Below are positions 17,041-25,305 of a stretch of DNA of 26,741 bases, in pieces. The stretch covers positions 1 to 26,741 of the forward strand of contig OMIW01000161.1 in assembly GCA_900299205.1 (NCBI GenBank), given 5' to 3'. This DNA comes from Pseudomonadota bacterium (GTDB lineage: Bacteria; Bdellovibrionota_C; UBA2361; OMIW01). The position numbers and the translations under genes are program-made. Each line of letters opens with the position of its first letter. Position 1 is the stretch's first letter. A model generated the notes under the pieces. The model was not told the DNA's origin and searched no databases. It worked only from the letters and a program-made list of their open reading frames with translations.

Positions 17041-17061
17041 GGGTGTCTTCGAGGAGTCGCG
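17020..17061 (+). repeat. Long hairpin (13-bp perfect inverted repeat)
   Basis: CGCGACTCCTCGA (17020-17032) is perfectly repeated in inverted form at 17049-17061. After one mismatch the inner sequence pairs for five more bases (one G-U) around the loop AAGG, giving about 18 bp of stem in 42 nt. No T-run follows on either strand, so it is not a simple terminator. It ends 29 nt before the ATG of the next hypothetical gene. Confidence 0.75.
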
Positions 17062-17090
17062 AATTTCGTGACACTTATCAATCGAGGCCC

Positions 17091-17516
17091 ATGATCATCC
17101 AACTCGAAGCGCCATTTTGGGTCAAATCCACCAAAGATGACGGCTTGTTCATCCGGTTAGATGCCGTTAACCCTCAGAACTTCGCGGAGACTCCGGTCCC
17201 TGCTTCAGTGGCATTTCAAGCCACTACTGCACTTGGGGGGCAATCGTTCGATTGCACGTGCTCTAGAATCCTGATGACAAACTGCGAGCCAAGGCAACTG
17301 GCGCCGCAGCTTGTGAAGTTTCAAGAGGTGGGAGGGGGAGGGACCTGTGTCTCTTTCGACTGCCCCAGTAGCCTCAAGAAGGGAACTCTTGACCGTATTC
17401 TCACCGAGATCGGTGAAGAAGGAGCTTTTTTCCTGATCCTCACCCCTCCCATGAACTCTGAGGAGCCTCTCCTCGAGCCCTGGAAAGGGACAGGTGCCTT
17501 CCTGACCCAGTCCTGA
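17091..17516 (+). CDS. Hypothetical protein
   Basis: The 141-residue product starts MIIQLEAPFWVKS and has a codon pattern consistent with coding. It shows an N-terminal beta-like segment (FIRLDAVNPQ), a cysteine-containing middle (FDCTCSRILMTNC), a glycine run (VGGGG) and a hydrophobic strand GAFFLILTPP near the end. No signal peptide or membrane helix is evident. I do not recognise the family. The frame extends upstream to 16980, but that part lies across the long hairpin; ATG 17091 with GAGG just upstream is a better start. Two overlapping hairpins follow the stop. It stands alone between the FkbM gene and the convergent polyketide operon. Confidence 0.55.
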   Translation: MIIQLEAPFWVKSTKDDGLFIRLDAVNPQNFAETPVPASVAFQATTALGGQSFDCTCSRILMTNCEPRQLAPQLVKFQEVGGGGTCVSFDCPSSLKKGTLDRILTEIGEEGAFFLILTPPMNSEEPLLEPWKGTGAFLTQS

Positions 17517-17522
17517 CCTTCA

Positions 17523-17566
17523 GGCGGTGCAGGGACGACGGGTTCACCGCCGATCTTCTCTGCACC
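17523..17566 (+). promoter_or_regulatory. Two mutually exclusive hairpins after a stop codon
   Basis: GGCGGTG (17523-17529) pairs with CACCGCC (17545-17551). The overlapping GGTGCAG (17526-17532) pairs with CTGCACC (17560-17566). Both stems are 7 bp and share four bases, so only one can form at a time. No T-run follows immediately; TTTTT lies about 10 nt further on. It begins 6 nt after the stop of the hypothetical gene. Confidence 0.5.
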
Positions 17567-17755
17567 TTACCTGGTTTTTACTCCGGTTTCAGCTGATTGA
17601 GTCAGCTTCCTCGTGTCTTACCGAACTACGCTCGATATTTATACCGAAATGCGTCGCGCCATCGCATCTCCCTGATTAGACCGTGAATGTGGAAAGGAGG
17701 AAGGGCGGAATTCCCAAGTGTCCTGAAGTGATCGCTCTCGATCCTGCCCCTATGT

Positions 17756-18910
17756 TTATCCGAAAAATCGCAAAACTCGCCCGACCAGTGAGCCTCTCGG
17801 TGGGGCGTGGGCCGCATGAGAGAACAAACTCATAAGCCCTATCCTTGCCGCTGCCGGCAGCACCGTTCTTCCGAGCGTTGAACCCATCATCATAACGGTC
17901 ATCCGCGTGAATCCACGCATGTCCCGGACCGCGTTCTCTCTCTCGAGCGCATACCGATGCAACTCTCCTTCCAGCGGAGTACCTCCAAGAGCACGCCCAA
18001 CACACTCCGCAGCTATCCTCCCCGATAGGAGCGCGTGGGTCATTCCGAAGCCTCCACTCGGATCGAGGGCCTCACAGGCATCCCCAACGAGGAACGCACC
18101 ACCAATTTCACTACCCCGATAGCCTGAGTTAATTGGGCCTGCCCCCAGAGGCGTACCGATCGATTTCCACTTAAGCCCCGCCAATAGTGGCACACGTTCC
18201 AACAGATTCCGAATGTAATCGACATGACTGGCACGCTGCACGAGCTCTCTCATTCCCAAAACTGAAATGTTACATCGCCCATCGAGGAGGGGTGTGATGT
18301 ATACCTCTCCTCCGGTAACAAGCACAACGGTGACGAAAGGTCGCAGTGAGCCAGCCGTTATGCGCCACGCCGAGCTCGACCCATAGCGAGGATTTACCAC
18401 GGTGGGAGTCGTAAGCCCTAGCAACCGAGCGCTCCGAGAGTTCACACCATCGGCGATGATGAGAAACTCACTCATCGCCGAACCTCCTGTCCACGCCACC
18501 TCGAAGCCCCCACAGCGGCGGGTGATAGATGATAATGCAGCTCCACTTTGAAGACTCACCCCCTCACAGCGAAGAGCCTGACGGAGGACAAGATCATCTA
18601 TTTTCTCCCGAGGTACACCGATTAAACCTCCCGAATCCGCTACTTCGATAACCTTTCCTCGGTATTCGATATGATATCCACCAACTTCACGGCCTATTGA
18701 CCGAAGCTCCGCAGATGAAACTCCCAACCTCTCCAGCTCAGACCGTCCTCGAGCGGATAGCCCCTCCCCACAAGGCTTTCTCCTCGGAAATATTGCTTTA
18801 TCTAGCAGCAATACCGACGCCCCCCGTCTTCCCAACTCTATCGCTGCCGCTGCTCCCGCGAGCGATGCACCCACGATAATCACTGATGGCGAAAAAGCAT
18901 GATTTCTCAT
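17756..18910 (-). CDS. FAD-dependent oxidoreductase, geranylgeranyl reductase-like
   Basis: A flavoprotein of 384 residues with an N-terminal Rossmann motif (VIIVGASLAGAAAAIELGRRG, 10-30, the first two of the usual three glycines in place), PRRKPCGEGLS (42-52) as in geranylgeranyl reductase-type enzymes, IADGVNSRSARLLG (152-165), and the second FAD motif GDACEALDPSGGFGM (276-290). In phenolic lipid operons a FAD enzyme hydroxylates the resorcinol ring to give a hydroquinone or quinone; a reductase role on an isoprenoid chain is the alternative. The start codon overlaps the methyltransferase stop (ATGA at 18907-18910), implying coupled translation. It is last in the four-gene operon. Confidence 0.88.
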   Translation of the reverse strand: MRNHAFSPSVIIVGASLAGAAAAIELGRRGASVLLLDKAIFPRRKPCGEGLSARGRSELERLGVSSAELRSIGREVGGYHIEYRGKVIEVADSGGLIGVPREKIDDLVLRQALRCEGVSLQSGAALSSITRRCGGFEVAWTGGSAMSEFLIIADGVNSRSARLLGLTTPTVVNPRYGSSSAWRITAGSLRPFVTVVLVTGGEVYITPLLDGRCNISVLGMRELVQRASHVDYIRNLLERVPLLAGLKWKSIGTPLGAGPINSGYRGSEIGGAFLVGDACEALDPSGGFGMTHALLSGRIAAECVGRALGGTPLEGELHRYALERENAVRDMRGFTRMTVMMMGSTLGRTVLPAAARIGLMSLFSHAAHAPPRGSLVGRVLRFFG

Positions 18911-19503
18911 GCGTTGACCGAGCGCCTCAGGGAGGGGAGAAACCGCGGCTTATGTCCCATCACCTCTCGATATCCCGGTACAGCAAACAGGGACTTTTCC
19001 TCTAAGTCTATGCGACGGCGCAGGAGAAGCCCGTTGATCGCGGTGAAGAATACCGCTGTCACTGGCGCTCCTCCGGCGATGGGCAGGCTTAATAACTCCA
19101 CCATGACCACCAGATAATTTGGGTGTCGGATGAAATGATAGGGACCTTTATCTACAAACGATCCCTCGACACCGCCGTTCGTGTAGACCGAGACATTCCA
19201 GAACTTTCCGAGCGTTATGAGCGTCCACCCGCGAAGCGCCTGTATCGCCACAAAAATAGTGAGTGCACCCATTCGGAGAGGAACCCAGATAGCAGCAGAA
19301 AAAAAAGTTGCCTCAATGATCAGTGCGACAAACCACCCTACATGCATGAGGATCATCGCGCTCATACCCAGCGGTGTTTCACTTTCAGCGAATCCCCGAG
19401 CTTTCATGACAACTTGATTCCGCCTCGACACAACGACCTCAATCAGCCGCTCAAGCGCGCAATAACCGAAAAGGAGCCTGAATAGAAAAATCACCGATGG
19501 CAC
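18907..19503 (-). CDS. ICMT-type membrane methyltransferase of the polyketide operon
   Basis: This is an integral membrane methyltransferase of 198 residues in the isoprenylcysteine carboxyl methyltransferase superfamily. Four to five hydrophobic segments are seen. The SAM-binding C-terminal part has FIRHPNYLVV (124-133) and RRRIDLEEKSL (162-172) with the conserved Glu pair, followed by a GYREVM segment. Homologues next to type III polyketide synthases (SrsB, BpsB) O-methylate alkylresorcinols or alkylpyrones, so that role is inferred here. It starts at GTG 19503 with AGGTGA upstream, overlapping the end of the synthase gene by 13 bp, and its stop overlaps the FAD gene by 4 bp. Confidence 0.88.
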   Translation of the reverse strand: MPSVIFLFRLLFGYCALERLIEVVVSRRNQVVMKARGFAESETPLGMSAMILMHVGWFVALIIEATFFSAAIWVPLRMGALTIFVAIQALRGWTLITLGKFWNVSVYTNGGVEGSFVDKGPYHFIRHPNYLVVMVELLSLPIAGGAPVTAVFFTAINGLLLRRRIDLEEKSLFAVPGYREVMGHKPRFLPSLRRSVNA

Positions 19504-20534
19504 CTCAATAGATTCACCTGGAGGGTCAATCCTGGGCCAATACCAAGCATGAGCACGAGATCTCCGGGACGATAAGACCGCTCATCGACAAACGATTTTA
19601 GTGCGTAGAGAATCGACGCTGACGACATATTCCCGTTCTCTCGAAGAGAGTCCCACGCCCACTTCGTCTGCTCTCGTCGCAGCTCAAAAGTCCCCTCCAA
19701 GCTTGACAGGATCTTGGCTCCACCAGGATGAAATATCCACCACTTGATATCACTTGAGCTGAGGTCGAGAGAGCCCAAAAATTCCGAGATACAGCGCGGC
19801 GCTGCCTCAAGGAGCGCATGCGGTATCTCGCGATCAAGGTGCAGATGGGGGCCATCGTCGTGAATGGCGTAACCCATCAGATCCCCCGTCTGCGGGATGA
19901 GATATGACTGACAGCTGACCACCTCCAACGGCCCGGGTCGCTCGGATACCACCACCGCCGCGGCACCATCGCCAAATATGGCCGCCCCCACAATGGCTCC
20001 CCCCTGAAGGTCATTCGGCTGATGAACCAGAGAACACAGCTCGACAGACGCCAGCATCGTATATCCGTTTCTCTGAGAGAGCCTTTGCGCCAACGACAGT
20101 CCGATTGCTCCTCCCGCGCACCCATACTGAAATATTGGAACCCGAAGTATTGCAGGCGATAACCCAACCTCTGCGATCGCGAGGGTGTCAATTGACGGAA
20201 TGCTCGGAACAGAGCAAGAGGTCATCAGAAGTGTATGAAGGTCCAAGGGTTCTAACCCGCTGGCATCTATGCCACCCCTTATTACCTTTGAGAGCATCGC
20301 TGCACCAACCTCGTTGAATATTTTAGCTCGCTCCCGTGGACCCGCGAGCCCTATCAACTCCTGAAGAGGTACCGCGAACGCCCTCTGCTCAATTTGGGTT
20401 GAGGCGCTTAACCTCTTGAAGAGGGATCGCTCCATCGGAGAAGAGGCAAGCCAGGCACCCGCAGCCTGGGTAATTGCGTCTGTTGAATAGTGGTATGGGG
20501 CTTTCTCCGTCACTATGGCGTTGATGAAGGTCAT
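19491..20534 (-). CDS. Type III polyketide synthase (alkylresorcinol/alkylpyrone synthase-like)
   Basis: This homodimeric condensing enzyme would extend an acyl-CoA starter with malonyl-CoA and cyclise the chain to a resorcinol or pyrone. The triad is intact: Cys139 in QYGCAGGA, His269 in IFHPGGAKIL and Asn302 in NGNMSSAS. FGDGAAA (187-193) and the loop GIGPGLTLQ (331-339) are also family marks. I chose ATG 20534 (347 aa) over a frame opening at 20639, because AAGGAG sits 8 nt upstream and the longer form would run back into yceI. It begins 5 bp after the yceI stop. The length fits bacterial enzymes. Product class is inferred from the neighbouring methyltransferase and FAD enzyme. Confidence 0.94.
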   Translation of the reverse strand: MTFINAIVTEKAPYHYSTDAITQAAGAWLASSPMERSLFKRLSASTQIEQRAFAVPLQELIGLAGPRERAKIFNEVGAAMLSKVIRGGIDASGLEPLDLHTLLMTSCSVPSIPSIDTLAIAEVGLSPAILRVPIFQYGCAGGAIGLSLAQRLSQRNGYTMLASVELCSLVHQPNDLQGGAIVGAAIFGDGAAAVVVSERPGPLEVVSCQSYLIPQTGDLMGYAIHDDGPHLHLDREIPHALLEAAPRCISEFLGSLDLSSSDIKWWIFHPGGAKILSSLEGTFELRREQTKWAWDSLRENGNMSSASILYALKSFVDERSYRPGDLVLMLGIGPGLTLQVNLLRCHR

Positions 20535-20539
20535 GGGTG

Positions 20540-21136
20540 TCACTCCTTCTTTGGAATCGTTGTTTGGTACGAAATAGTCACGAGAGGGTCTAACCGAGCT
20601 ACCAGGATAGATGGGTCCTCGACATGAAAGTCTTTCCACCGAGTCGTGAAGGCCCCTGCAACTCGATATCCAAGTGGGGTGTCTTGAATTGAGATAGGCA
20701 GCGATACCTTCTTGGTTACATCTCGAATGGTGAGCATGCCACTGAGCGTACCTTGGCAGCTGCCTTTCGTGGCGATCACTGCAGGCTCACACTCCTCACT
20801 CAATCTCTGCGACACAAAGTGAACATCTGGAAATGCCTCCGCCGCCATCACCTCGCGCAGACGATCATCCCGGAGTTCTGAATCAGTATCGAAAAACTTA
20901 ACCGGCACTCTCAGATCCACCACTACTGAGAGCCGATCTTTGGAATCGTCGAGGCGAACACTTCCTGAGATATTTTTTGTGGTCCCTCGTACCGTGTGCC
21001 ACGTCGAATCAACCGAAAACATGACACTCGTATTTTTGTCATTCAAATCCGTCGGCACATCCCATGTTTCGGAACGAGCTGTGTTGCTCAAGACAACACA
21101 GAAAACCGCCCAAATAATGGAAGAAAAGCGAAGCAT
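20540..21136 (-). CDS. YceI-family lipid/isoprenoid-binding protein
   Basis: A periplasmic or exported lipocalin-like protein of 198 residues. Residues 1-22 (MLRFSSIIWAVFCVVLSNTA) form a signal peptide with cleavage near RS|ETW. The YceI beta-barrel shows FSVDSTWHTVRGTTKNISG, then DDRLREVMAAEAFPDVHFVS, which matches the family motif near the R-x-x-x-L-x-x-x-x-FP region, and LTIRDVTKKVSLPI. Known members bind long polyprenyl chains or fatty amides. A frame opens at 21196, but ATG 21136 gives a clean signal peptide. It is first in the operon and ends 5 bp before the synthase, so it could carry the phenolic or isoprenoid lipid product or precursor. Confidence 0.9.
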   Translation of the reverse strand: MLRFSSIIWAVFCVVLSNTARSETWDVPTDLNDKNTSVMFSVDSTWHTVRGTTKNISGSVRLDDSKDRLSVVVDLRVPVKFFDTDSELRDDRLREVMAAEAFPDVHFVSQRLSEECEPAVIATKGSCQGTLSGMLTIRDVTKKVSLPISIQDTPLGYRVAGAFTTRWKDFHVEDPSILVARLDPLVTISYQTTIPKKE

Positions 21137-21355
21137 GTTCACGACGATCACCCCCACGTTGATACGACCAATCCGATTAAGACCAGCATGGATCATCTAC
21201 CTGGAGAGCACCAGTATCACAGACGCTTCATCCCATAGAAATATCAGCACCCAATAGTTGGGAAGCAGGAGTCAACTCTCCTCATACGACCTGCTATCTC
21301 GGCAGCCCTCAGACATAACTTTTACTCCCGACCCGACGGTGATAGTATCGAAAGC

Positions 21356-22156
21356 ATGCTCGTCTTCAATCATTCCCGCTCCCCTCATTATCGAGTCAAG
21401 CTTCTTGCTCTGATATGGGGCGTCGTATCGCTCTTAAGTTTTTTTGCCGCTGTATCGGCGATGGCTATCGGGCTGCATGGGGAGATGACAGGTCTTTTTC
21501 CGTTCAAAACGCTACGATGGGGAGTCGTCTGGGATTGCTTTATCACGCTTCTTTTTCCGGTGCTGCACTCGCTGCTTTTGAGCAATAAGGGGCGTCGTTG
21601 TTTGGCATCTCTTGTTCCTGGGGAAACGGGGCGACACCTCGTTACCACAACCTTCGTCATAATTGCCTCTCTCCAATTAATTGCGCTCTTTTTGCTCTGG
21701 TCTCACCTCGGAAGAAGCGAATGGACACCTCCGACAACGATAAGACCTCTCTGGGAGTTGTTGTACCTTCTCTCTTGGGTCCTGCTTACGGTGGCTATGG
21801 TAAAGGCGGGGCTTGGAATCCAAATGGGGCTTCTCGGGTGGACGTCGGTACTAAGAGGAAAACCACCGCACTATCCATCATTCCCGACTGGTGGGCTCTA
21901 TACTGTGTGCCGTCACCCCGTGTACTTTGCCATGGCTCTGGTATCCTGCACCGGGCCAGTATGGAATATCGATCATGCGATTATCGCCCTGATTTTTACC
22001 TTCTACTGTGTCGTGGGACCACTTTTGAAGGAGCGGCGACTTGTGAAGCAGTTTGGCACACCGTTTCTTGAATACCGCCAGCGCACCCCATTTTTTCCTA
22101 CGCCGCGCTCTCTGACCCGTGCCCTGAATCGTGATAAGTGGCCTTCATTGTCCTGA
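21356..22156 (+). CDS. ICMT/NnrU-like membrane methyltransferase
   Basis: A 266-residue membrane protein with about six hydrophobic segments. The C-terminal third carries the SAM-binding features of the ICMT/MddA superfamily: GGLYTVCRHPVYFAMAL (179-195) and KERRLVKQFGTPFLEYRQR (225-243). Its substrate is unknown; relatives methylate thiols, isoprenylcysteine or lipid hydroxyls. It differs strongly from the shorter ICMT-type enzyme in the neighbouring polyketide operon, so this is not a recent duplication. It is divergent from yceI with a 219-bp gap and lies upstream of the ligase-nitroreductase gene, which has its own likely promoter. ATG 21356 has only a weak GAAAG upstream. Confidence 0.85.
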   Translation: MLVFNHSRSPHYRVKLLALIWGVVSLLSFFAAVSAMAIGLHGEMTGLFPFKTLRWGVVWDCFITLLFPVLHSLLLSNKGRRCLASLVPGETGRHLVTTTFVIIASLQLIALFLLWSHLGRSEWTPPTTIRPLWELLYLLSWVLLTVAMVKAGLGIQMGLLGWTSVLRGKPPHYPSFPTGGLYTVCRHPVYFAMALVSCTGPVWNIDHAIIALIFTFYCVVGPLLKERRLVKQFGTPFLEYRQRTPFFPTPRSLTRALNRDKWPSLS

Positions 22157-22319
22157 ACCACCTCTGTCTCCCAGTTGCATTACCGGCAGCTCTCATAAAA
22201 GCGGCACTCATCGATTGAAAGGTTCATTCCACCACTCAGGTGAACGATGAACACAGCCCCGAGCTGACAGACCGAGAATAAGGGTTACCTCAGAACGTTC
22301 TCATAAAAGGTCGGGGATA

Positions 22320-22347
22320 TTGATCCGATTATCCCGCGTGCTATCAT
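22320..22347 (+). promoter_or_regulatory. Candidate sigma-70 promoter of the ligase-nitroreductase gene
   Basis: TTGATC (22320-22325) and TATCAT (22342-22347) are separated by 16 nt, matching consensus at 4 and 5 of 6 positions. Transcription would start near 22354, about 20 nt before ATG 22374, giving a short leader. Confidence 0.5.
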
Positions 22348-22373
22348 AAAGCAAATTTTTTGTAGGTTTTACC

Positions 22374-25079
22374 ATGACTCTTTCCCAGAGTCCCTTCGTT
22401 GCTCGTCGTAACGAAAACCCTCTCCATTCTCATCGATTTGGGGTTCGATTGGTGTTGAGGATGCTGAACAGAGTGATGCGAGAGTACTTCTATCTCTTTC
22501 TGCTCCGGTCAGGTCTCTCCGCTATAGCTCCGGTACAGATATGGGTTTCCGAACAGCTTGCTGTCCTAGAAGCAAGTCGGGCATACCGGCGGGTTCCTGC
22601 GTACAGGTCGTTCGTTAATCATGCGTTGGGTGTGAGAGGGATTACTAAAGACCTTCGTTTCAGTGATCTTCCGGAGACGTCTAAAGACACCTACATCAAG
22701 CCAGCGATTATCACACGGCCACACGATCTCTTCGTAGACGGGACAATTCCCTCGCACTCCGCGTGGGATACCTCCACTGGCACCAGTGGCCGACCCACTT
22801 CTTGGTACCGTGGTCCGCGCGAGGTAAATGGCTCCTATCGACTCCTGCTACACCGCTCTCGCGTGATGATTGGAGAGGTCCCATTTATCTTCATTAACGG
22901 GTTCGCTCTTGGACAGTGGGCGACAGGAATGACAGCCGCTCGTGCTGTCGGCCATGCTCCGCTTGCTATTGCTCACAACGTCGGTGCCAATCCGTCGTTG
23001 ATACTGCAATTGATTCAGGAATCATGGACCCTATTTCCTGGTCGTCTCGTCGTGGTCGCTGGATACCCGCCTCACATGGAGCAGGTCGTTCAGCTGGCTC
23101 GAGAGATGAATATTCCACTCCAAAATAACCCAGTGATGGCAGTTGTTGGTGGAGAGGCGATGTCTGAAGTACAACGTAGTCGGATAACCGCGCAGCGCGA
23201 TTCAAACGGTACCACTTTTGGCTTCCAAGAGGTGTTTTCCTTCTATGGAGCCAGCGATATCGACATCAATATCGGGATCGAAACTGCGTACACAAAGGCT
23301 CTTCGCTCGGTATTGATTGAGAGTCCTTCAATCGCTCGCGAACTATTCGGTACAAACGTCCCGTTTATACCGATGATATTTGCCTTTGATCCACTGTGTC
23401 ATTACATAGAGGTCAACGAGCACGGGGAATTGGTCTATACCGAGTTATCCGGGGATCGAATCTCGCCGCGAGTCCGCTACAACCTAGGCGATAAAGGAAT
23501 GGTTCGGCAATTCTCTGAAGTTGAGTCAATTCTCAGGTCTGCAGGCATCAACATTCCCCTTCCTGCAGGCTGTCGCACTCCCGTCGTATTTGTCTGGGGT
23601 CGGGTAGAGGATGGCGTAACATTTCGAGGTGCAAATCTCGCATGGGAGAATCTCCACGAAGCGATACGTCGGCTCAAACTGATAGAGCACGTTCAGGCTT
23701 TTGGGATTGCTCAGCATGAAGCCGAAGGCCGAGTCCTTACAGACCTTCTCCTTCACATACCTGACCCGCAGGTCGCTGACGCTTTTACGGAAGATGGCCC
23801 CGGGTTCCTCAAACGGATTATTGATGAGCTCTGGGAGCTCAATCAGGACTTCCGCTATCAGGTTCAATGGGTGACTGACCCAGCGGACCTTCCGCGGCTC
23901 CGACTGTACCTGAGTGATTCGCCAATGGCTAAACATGTCCGGGAGAATCCGGCACGGAAGCAAAAGCATGTATTCCTGGGAAAAGATGCGGAAGAGACTC
24001 TCTTCGTAGATGGTGGTGGACACCTTATCGAGATGATTGGTCACACCTCAAATACAATTGAAGTGACACCCCCTGCAACGAACCTTCGCGATGTTTGGGA
24101 ATCTATCCTCTCGGTAGCCCGTCACTGCCCAAGCCCCCACAATGTTCAGCCCTGGTGTTTGAATATTGACCAAGATGGAGGCGCTGAGCTGTATATCGAT
24201 GGAGGGCGCACCCTGCCCTTCGCGGATTCGACGGGTAGTTTTGTGCTGAGCGCCATGGCGATGTTCCTGAGCTATCTTGAAGCGTCGGCTCAAAACCGAG
24301 GGTTCATGCTTACAAGCCAGGTGGAAGACGTTTCCGAAATGGATCTGACTGCCCACCGTCCCTTGTTCGCTTCGCTGCGGCTCGAGTATCGTCCCGAGTT
24401 GGGTCCCTCTCGATTTTCCGACGCAGACTTGATTCGCAGAAAGACCTCCCGGAAGCCGAGCCTCAAACGCTCGGTATCCGCCGATGTGCTGCGGAGCATC
24501 GAAGATCTGGTTGCAGGTTACGGCTACGAGATGAAGGTGGTGAATGAGCAGGCCGAGATTAGCCATATTTTGATGGCTGACATCAAGGCACTCTTTGCCG
24601 ACATCGGTGATCCCCGCTACTTTGGCGAACTCAAGCCTTGGCTGAGACTCGGCGACAAGAGGTATTGTCGGGATGGATTGCATTACACAGTGATGAATCT
24701 TCCACCGCCTCTCTACGCTTTCATGAAGCGGTTCCCTCAAGCCGTTAGTGTTACCGGATTAGCTCCGATTTTGAGCCAGATTTACCGTGCTCAGCTCGGC
24801 CATTGTGAGCACATCGCAATTATCTCTGGGAAGTTCTGGGAACGGGAAGACTCTCTACGGGCCGGAAGGATGCTGATTGACATGTGGCTAACTCTCAGCG
24901 GCCACAACATCTTCATTCATCCCTTCGGTAATCTAGTGACCAACCTTTCCGCACGATCTGAAGTCGAGTCAAAGACCGGAGTTCAGGGGATGTGGTTTGT
25001 TTGTCGCCTCGGCTATACCGACGAACCCGAACCGAGTAATCGGCTCGCGATTTCCGAAATCGCCACTTTTGTCGGCTAG
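22374..25079 (+). CDS. PaaK-like adenylate-forming ligase fused to a nitroreductase-like domain
   Basis: A two-domain protein of 901 residues. The first part (about 60-520) is an adenylate-forming enzyme like phenylacetate-CoA ligase: phosphate-binding loop STGTSGRPT (134-142), YGASDID (291-297), RYNLGDKG (368-375), and hinge region GRVEDGVTFRGANL (409-422). The second part (about 570-890) resembles flavin-dependent nitroreductases: ARHCPSPHNVQPW (582-594), a basic RRKTSRKP (688-695), and a C-terminal Gly-rich SGHNIFIHPFGN region. A charged linker (520-565) joins them. Nothing indicates a frameshift; the frame is open throughout. It may activate an aromatic or acyl acid and reduce it or the conjugate. 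Facing the phenolic lipid operon, it could supply or modify a starter; this is inference. The exact substrate is unknown. Confidence 0.85.
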   Translation: MTLSQSPFVARRNENPLHSHRFGVRLVLRMLNRVMREYFYLFLLRSGLSAIAPVQIWVSEQLAVLEASRAYRRVPAYRSFVNHALGVRGITKDLRFSDLPETSKDTYIKPAIITRPHDLFVDGTIPSHSAWDTSTGTSGRPTSWYRGPREVNGSYRLLLHRSRVMIGEVPFIFINGFALGQWATGMTAARAVGHAPLAIAHNVGANPSLILQLIQESWTLFPGRLVVVAGYPPHMEQVVQLAREMNIPLQNNPVMAVVGGEAMSEVQRSRITAQRDSNGTTFGFQEVFSFYGASDIDINIGIETAYTKALRSVLIESPSIARELFGTNVPFIPMIFAFDPLCHYIEVNEHGELVYTELSGDRISPRVRYNLGDKGMVRQFSEVESILRSAGINIPLPAGCRTPVVFVWGRVEDGVTFRGANLAWENLHEAIRRLKLIEHVQAFGIAQHEAEGRVLTDLLLHIPDPQVADAFTEDGPGFLKRIIDELWELNQDFRYQVQWVTDPADLPRLRLYLSDSPMAKHVRENPARKQKHVFLGKDAEETLFVDGGGHLIEMIGHTSNTIEVTPPATNLRDVWESILSVARHCPSPHNVQPWCLNIDQDGGAELYIDGGRTLPFADSTGSFVLSAMAMFLSYLEASAQNRGFMLTSQVEDVSEMDLTAHRPLFASLRLEYRPELGPSRFSDADLIRRKTSRKPSLKRSVSADVLRSIEDLVAGYGYEMKVVNEQAEISHILMADIKALFADIGDPRYFGELKPWLRLGDKRYCRDGLHYTVMNLPPPLYAFMKRFPQAVSVTGLAPILSQIYRAQLGHCEHIAIISGKFWEREDSLRAGRMLIDMWLTLSGHNIFIHPFGNLVTNLSARSEVESKTGVQGMWFVCRLGYTDEPEPSNRLAISEIATFVG

Positions 25080-25126
25080 GTCAACGAGGGATACACGATC
25101 CCACGAGTTCTACCAAAGGTTCCTTT

Positions 25127-25162
25127 AAAAAGGTCATCATCCCGCAGTGCAGGATGGTGACC
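25127..25162 (-). terminator. Rho-independent terminator
   Basis: An 11-bp stem with one G-U pair joins 25132-25142 and 25152-25162 across a 9-nt loop. On the minus strand it is followed by TTTTT (25131-25127). It sits 143 bp beyond the stop of the minus-strand membrane protein and 50 bp beyond the plus-strand fusion gene, for which it has no T-run but could still act as a 3' barrier. Confidence 0.65.
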
Positions 25163-25305
25163 TCTCTCCTCAATTAACAACGCCTTACCTCTTCCCGTGG
25201 AGGTTCCTACCCACGATTATAGATGATTTCCCCATCCTTCTCGAAAATTACTGGTATCTCTGGTTGAGCATTCGCCGAACAATCGGCCCCGACAGGAAGT
25301 AACTC

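Noticed and set aside
24048-24740. Minus-strand frame of 230 codons inside the ligase-nitroreductase gene
   Set aside because: It is antisense to the nitroreductase-like domain, and its His/Arg-rich composition resembles reverse-complement noise.
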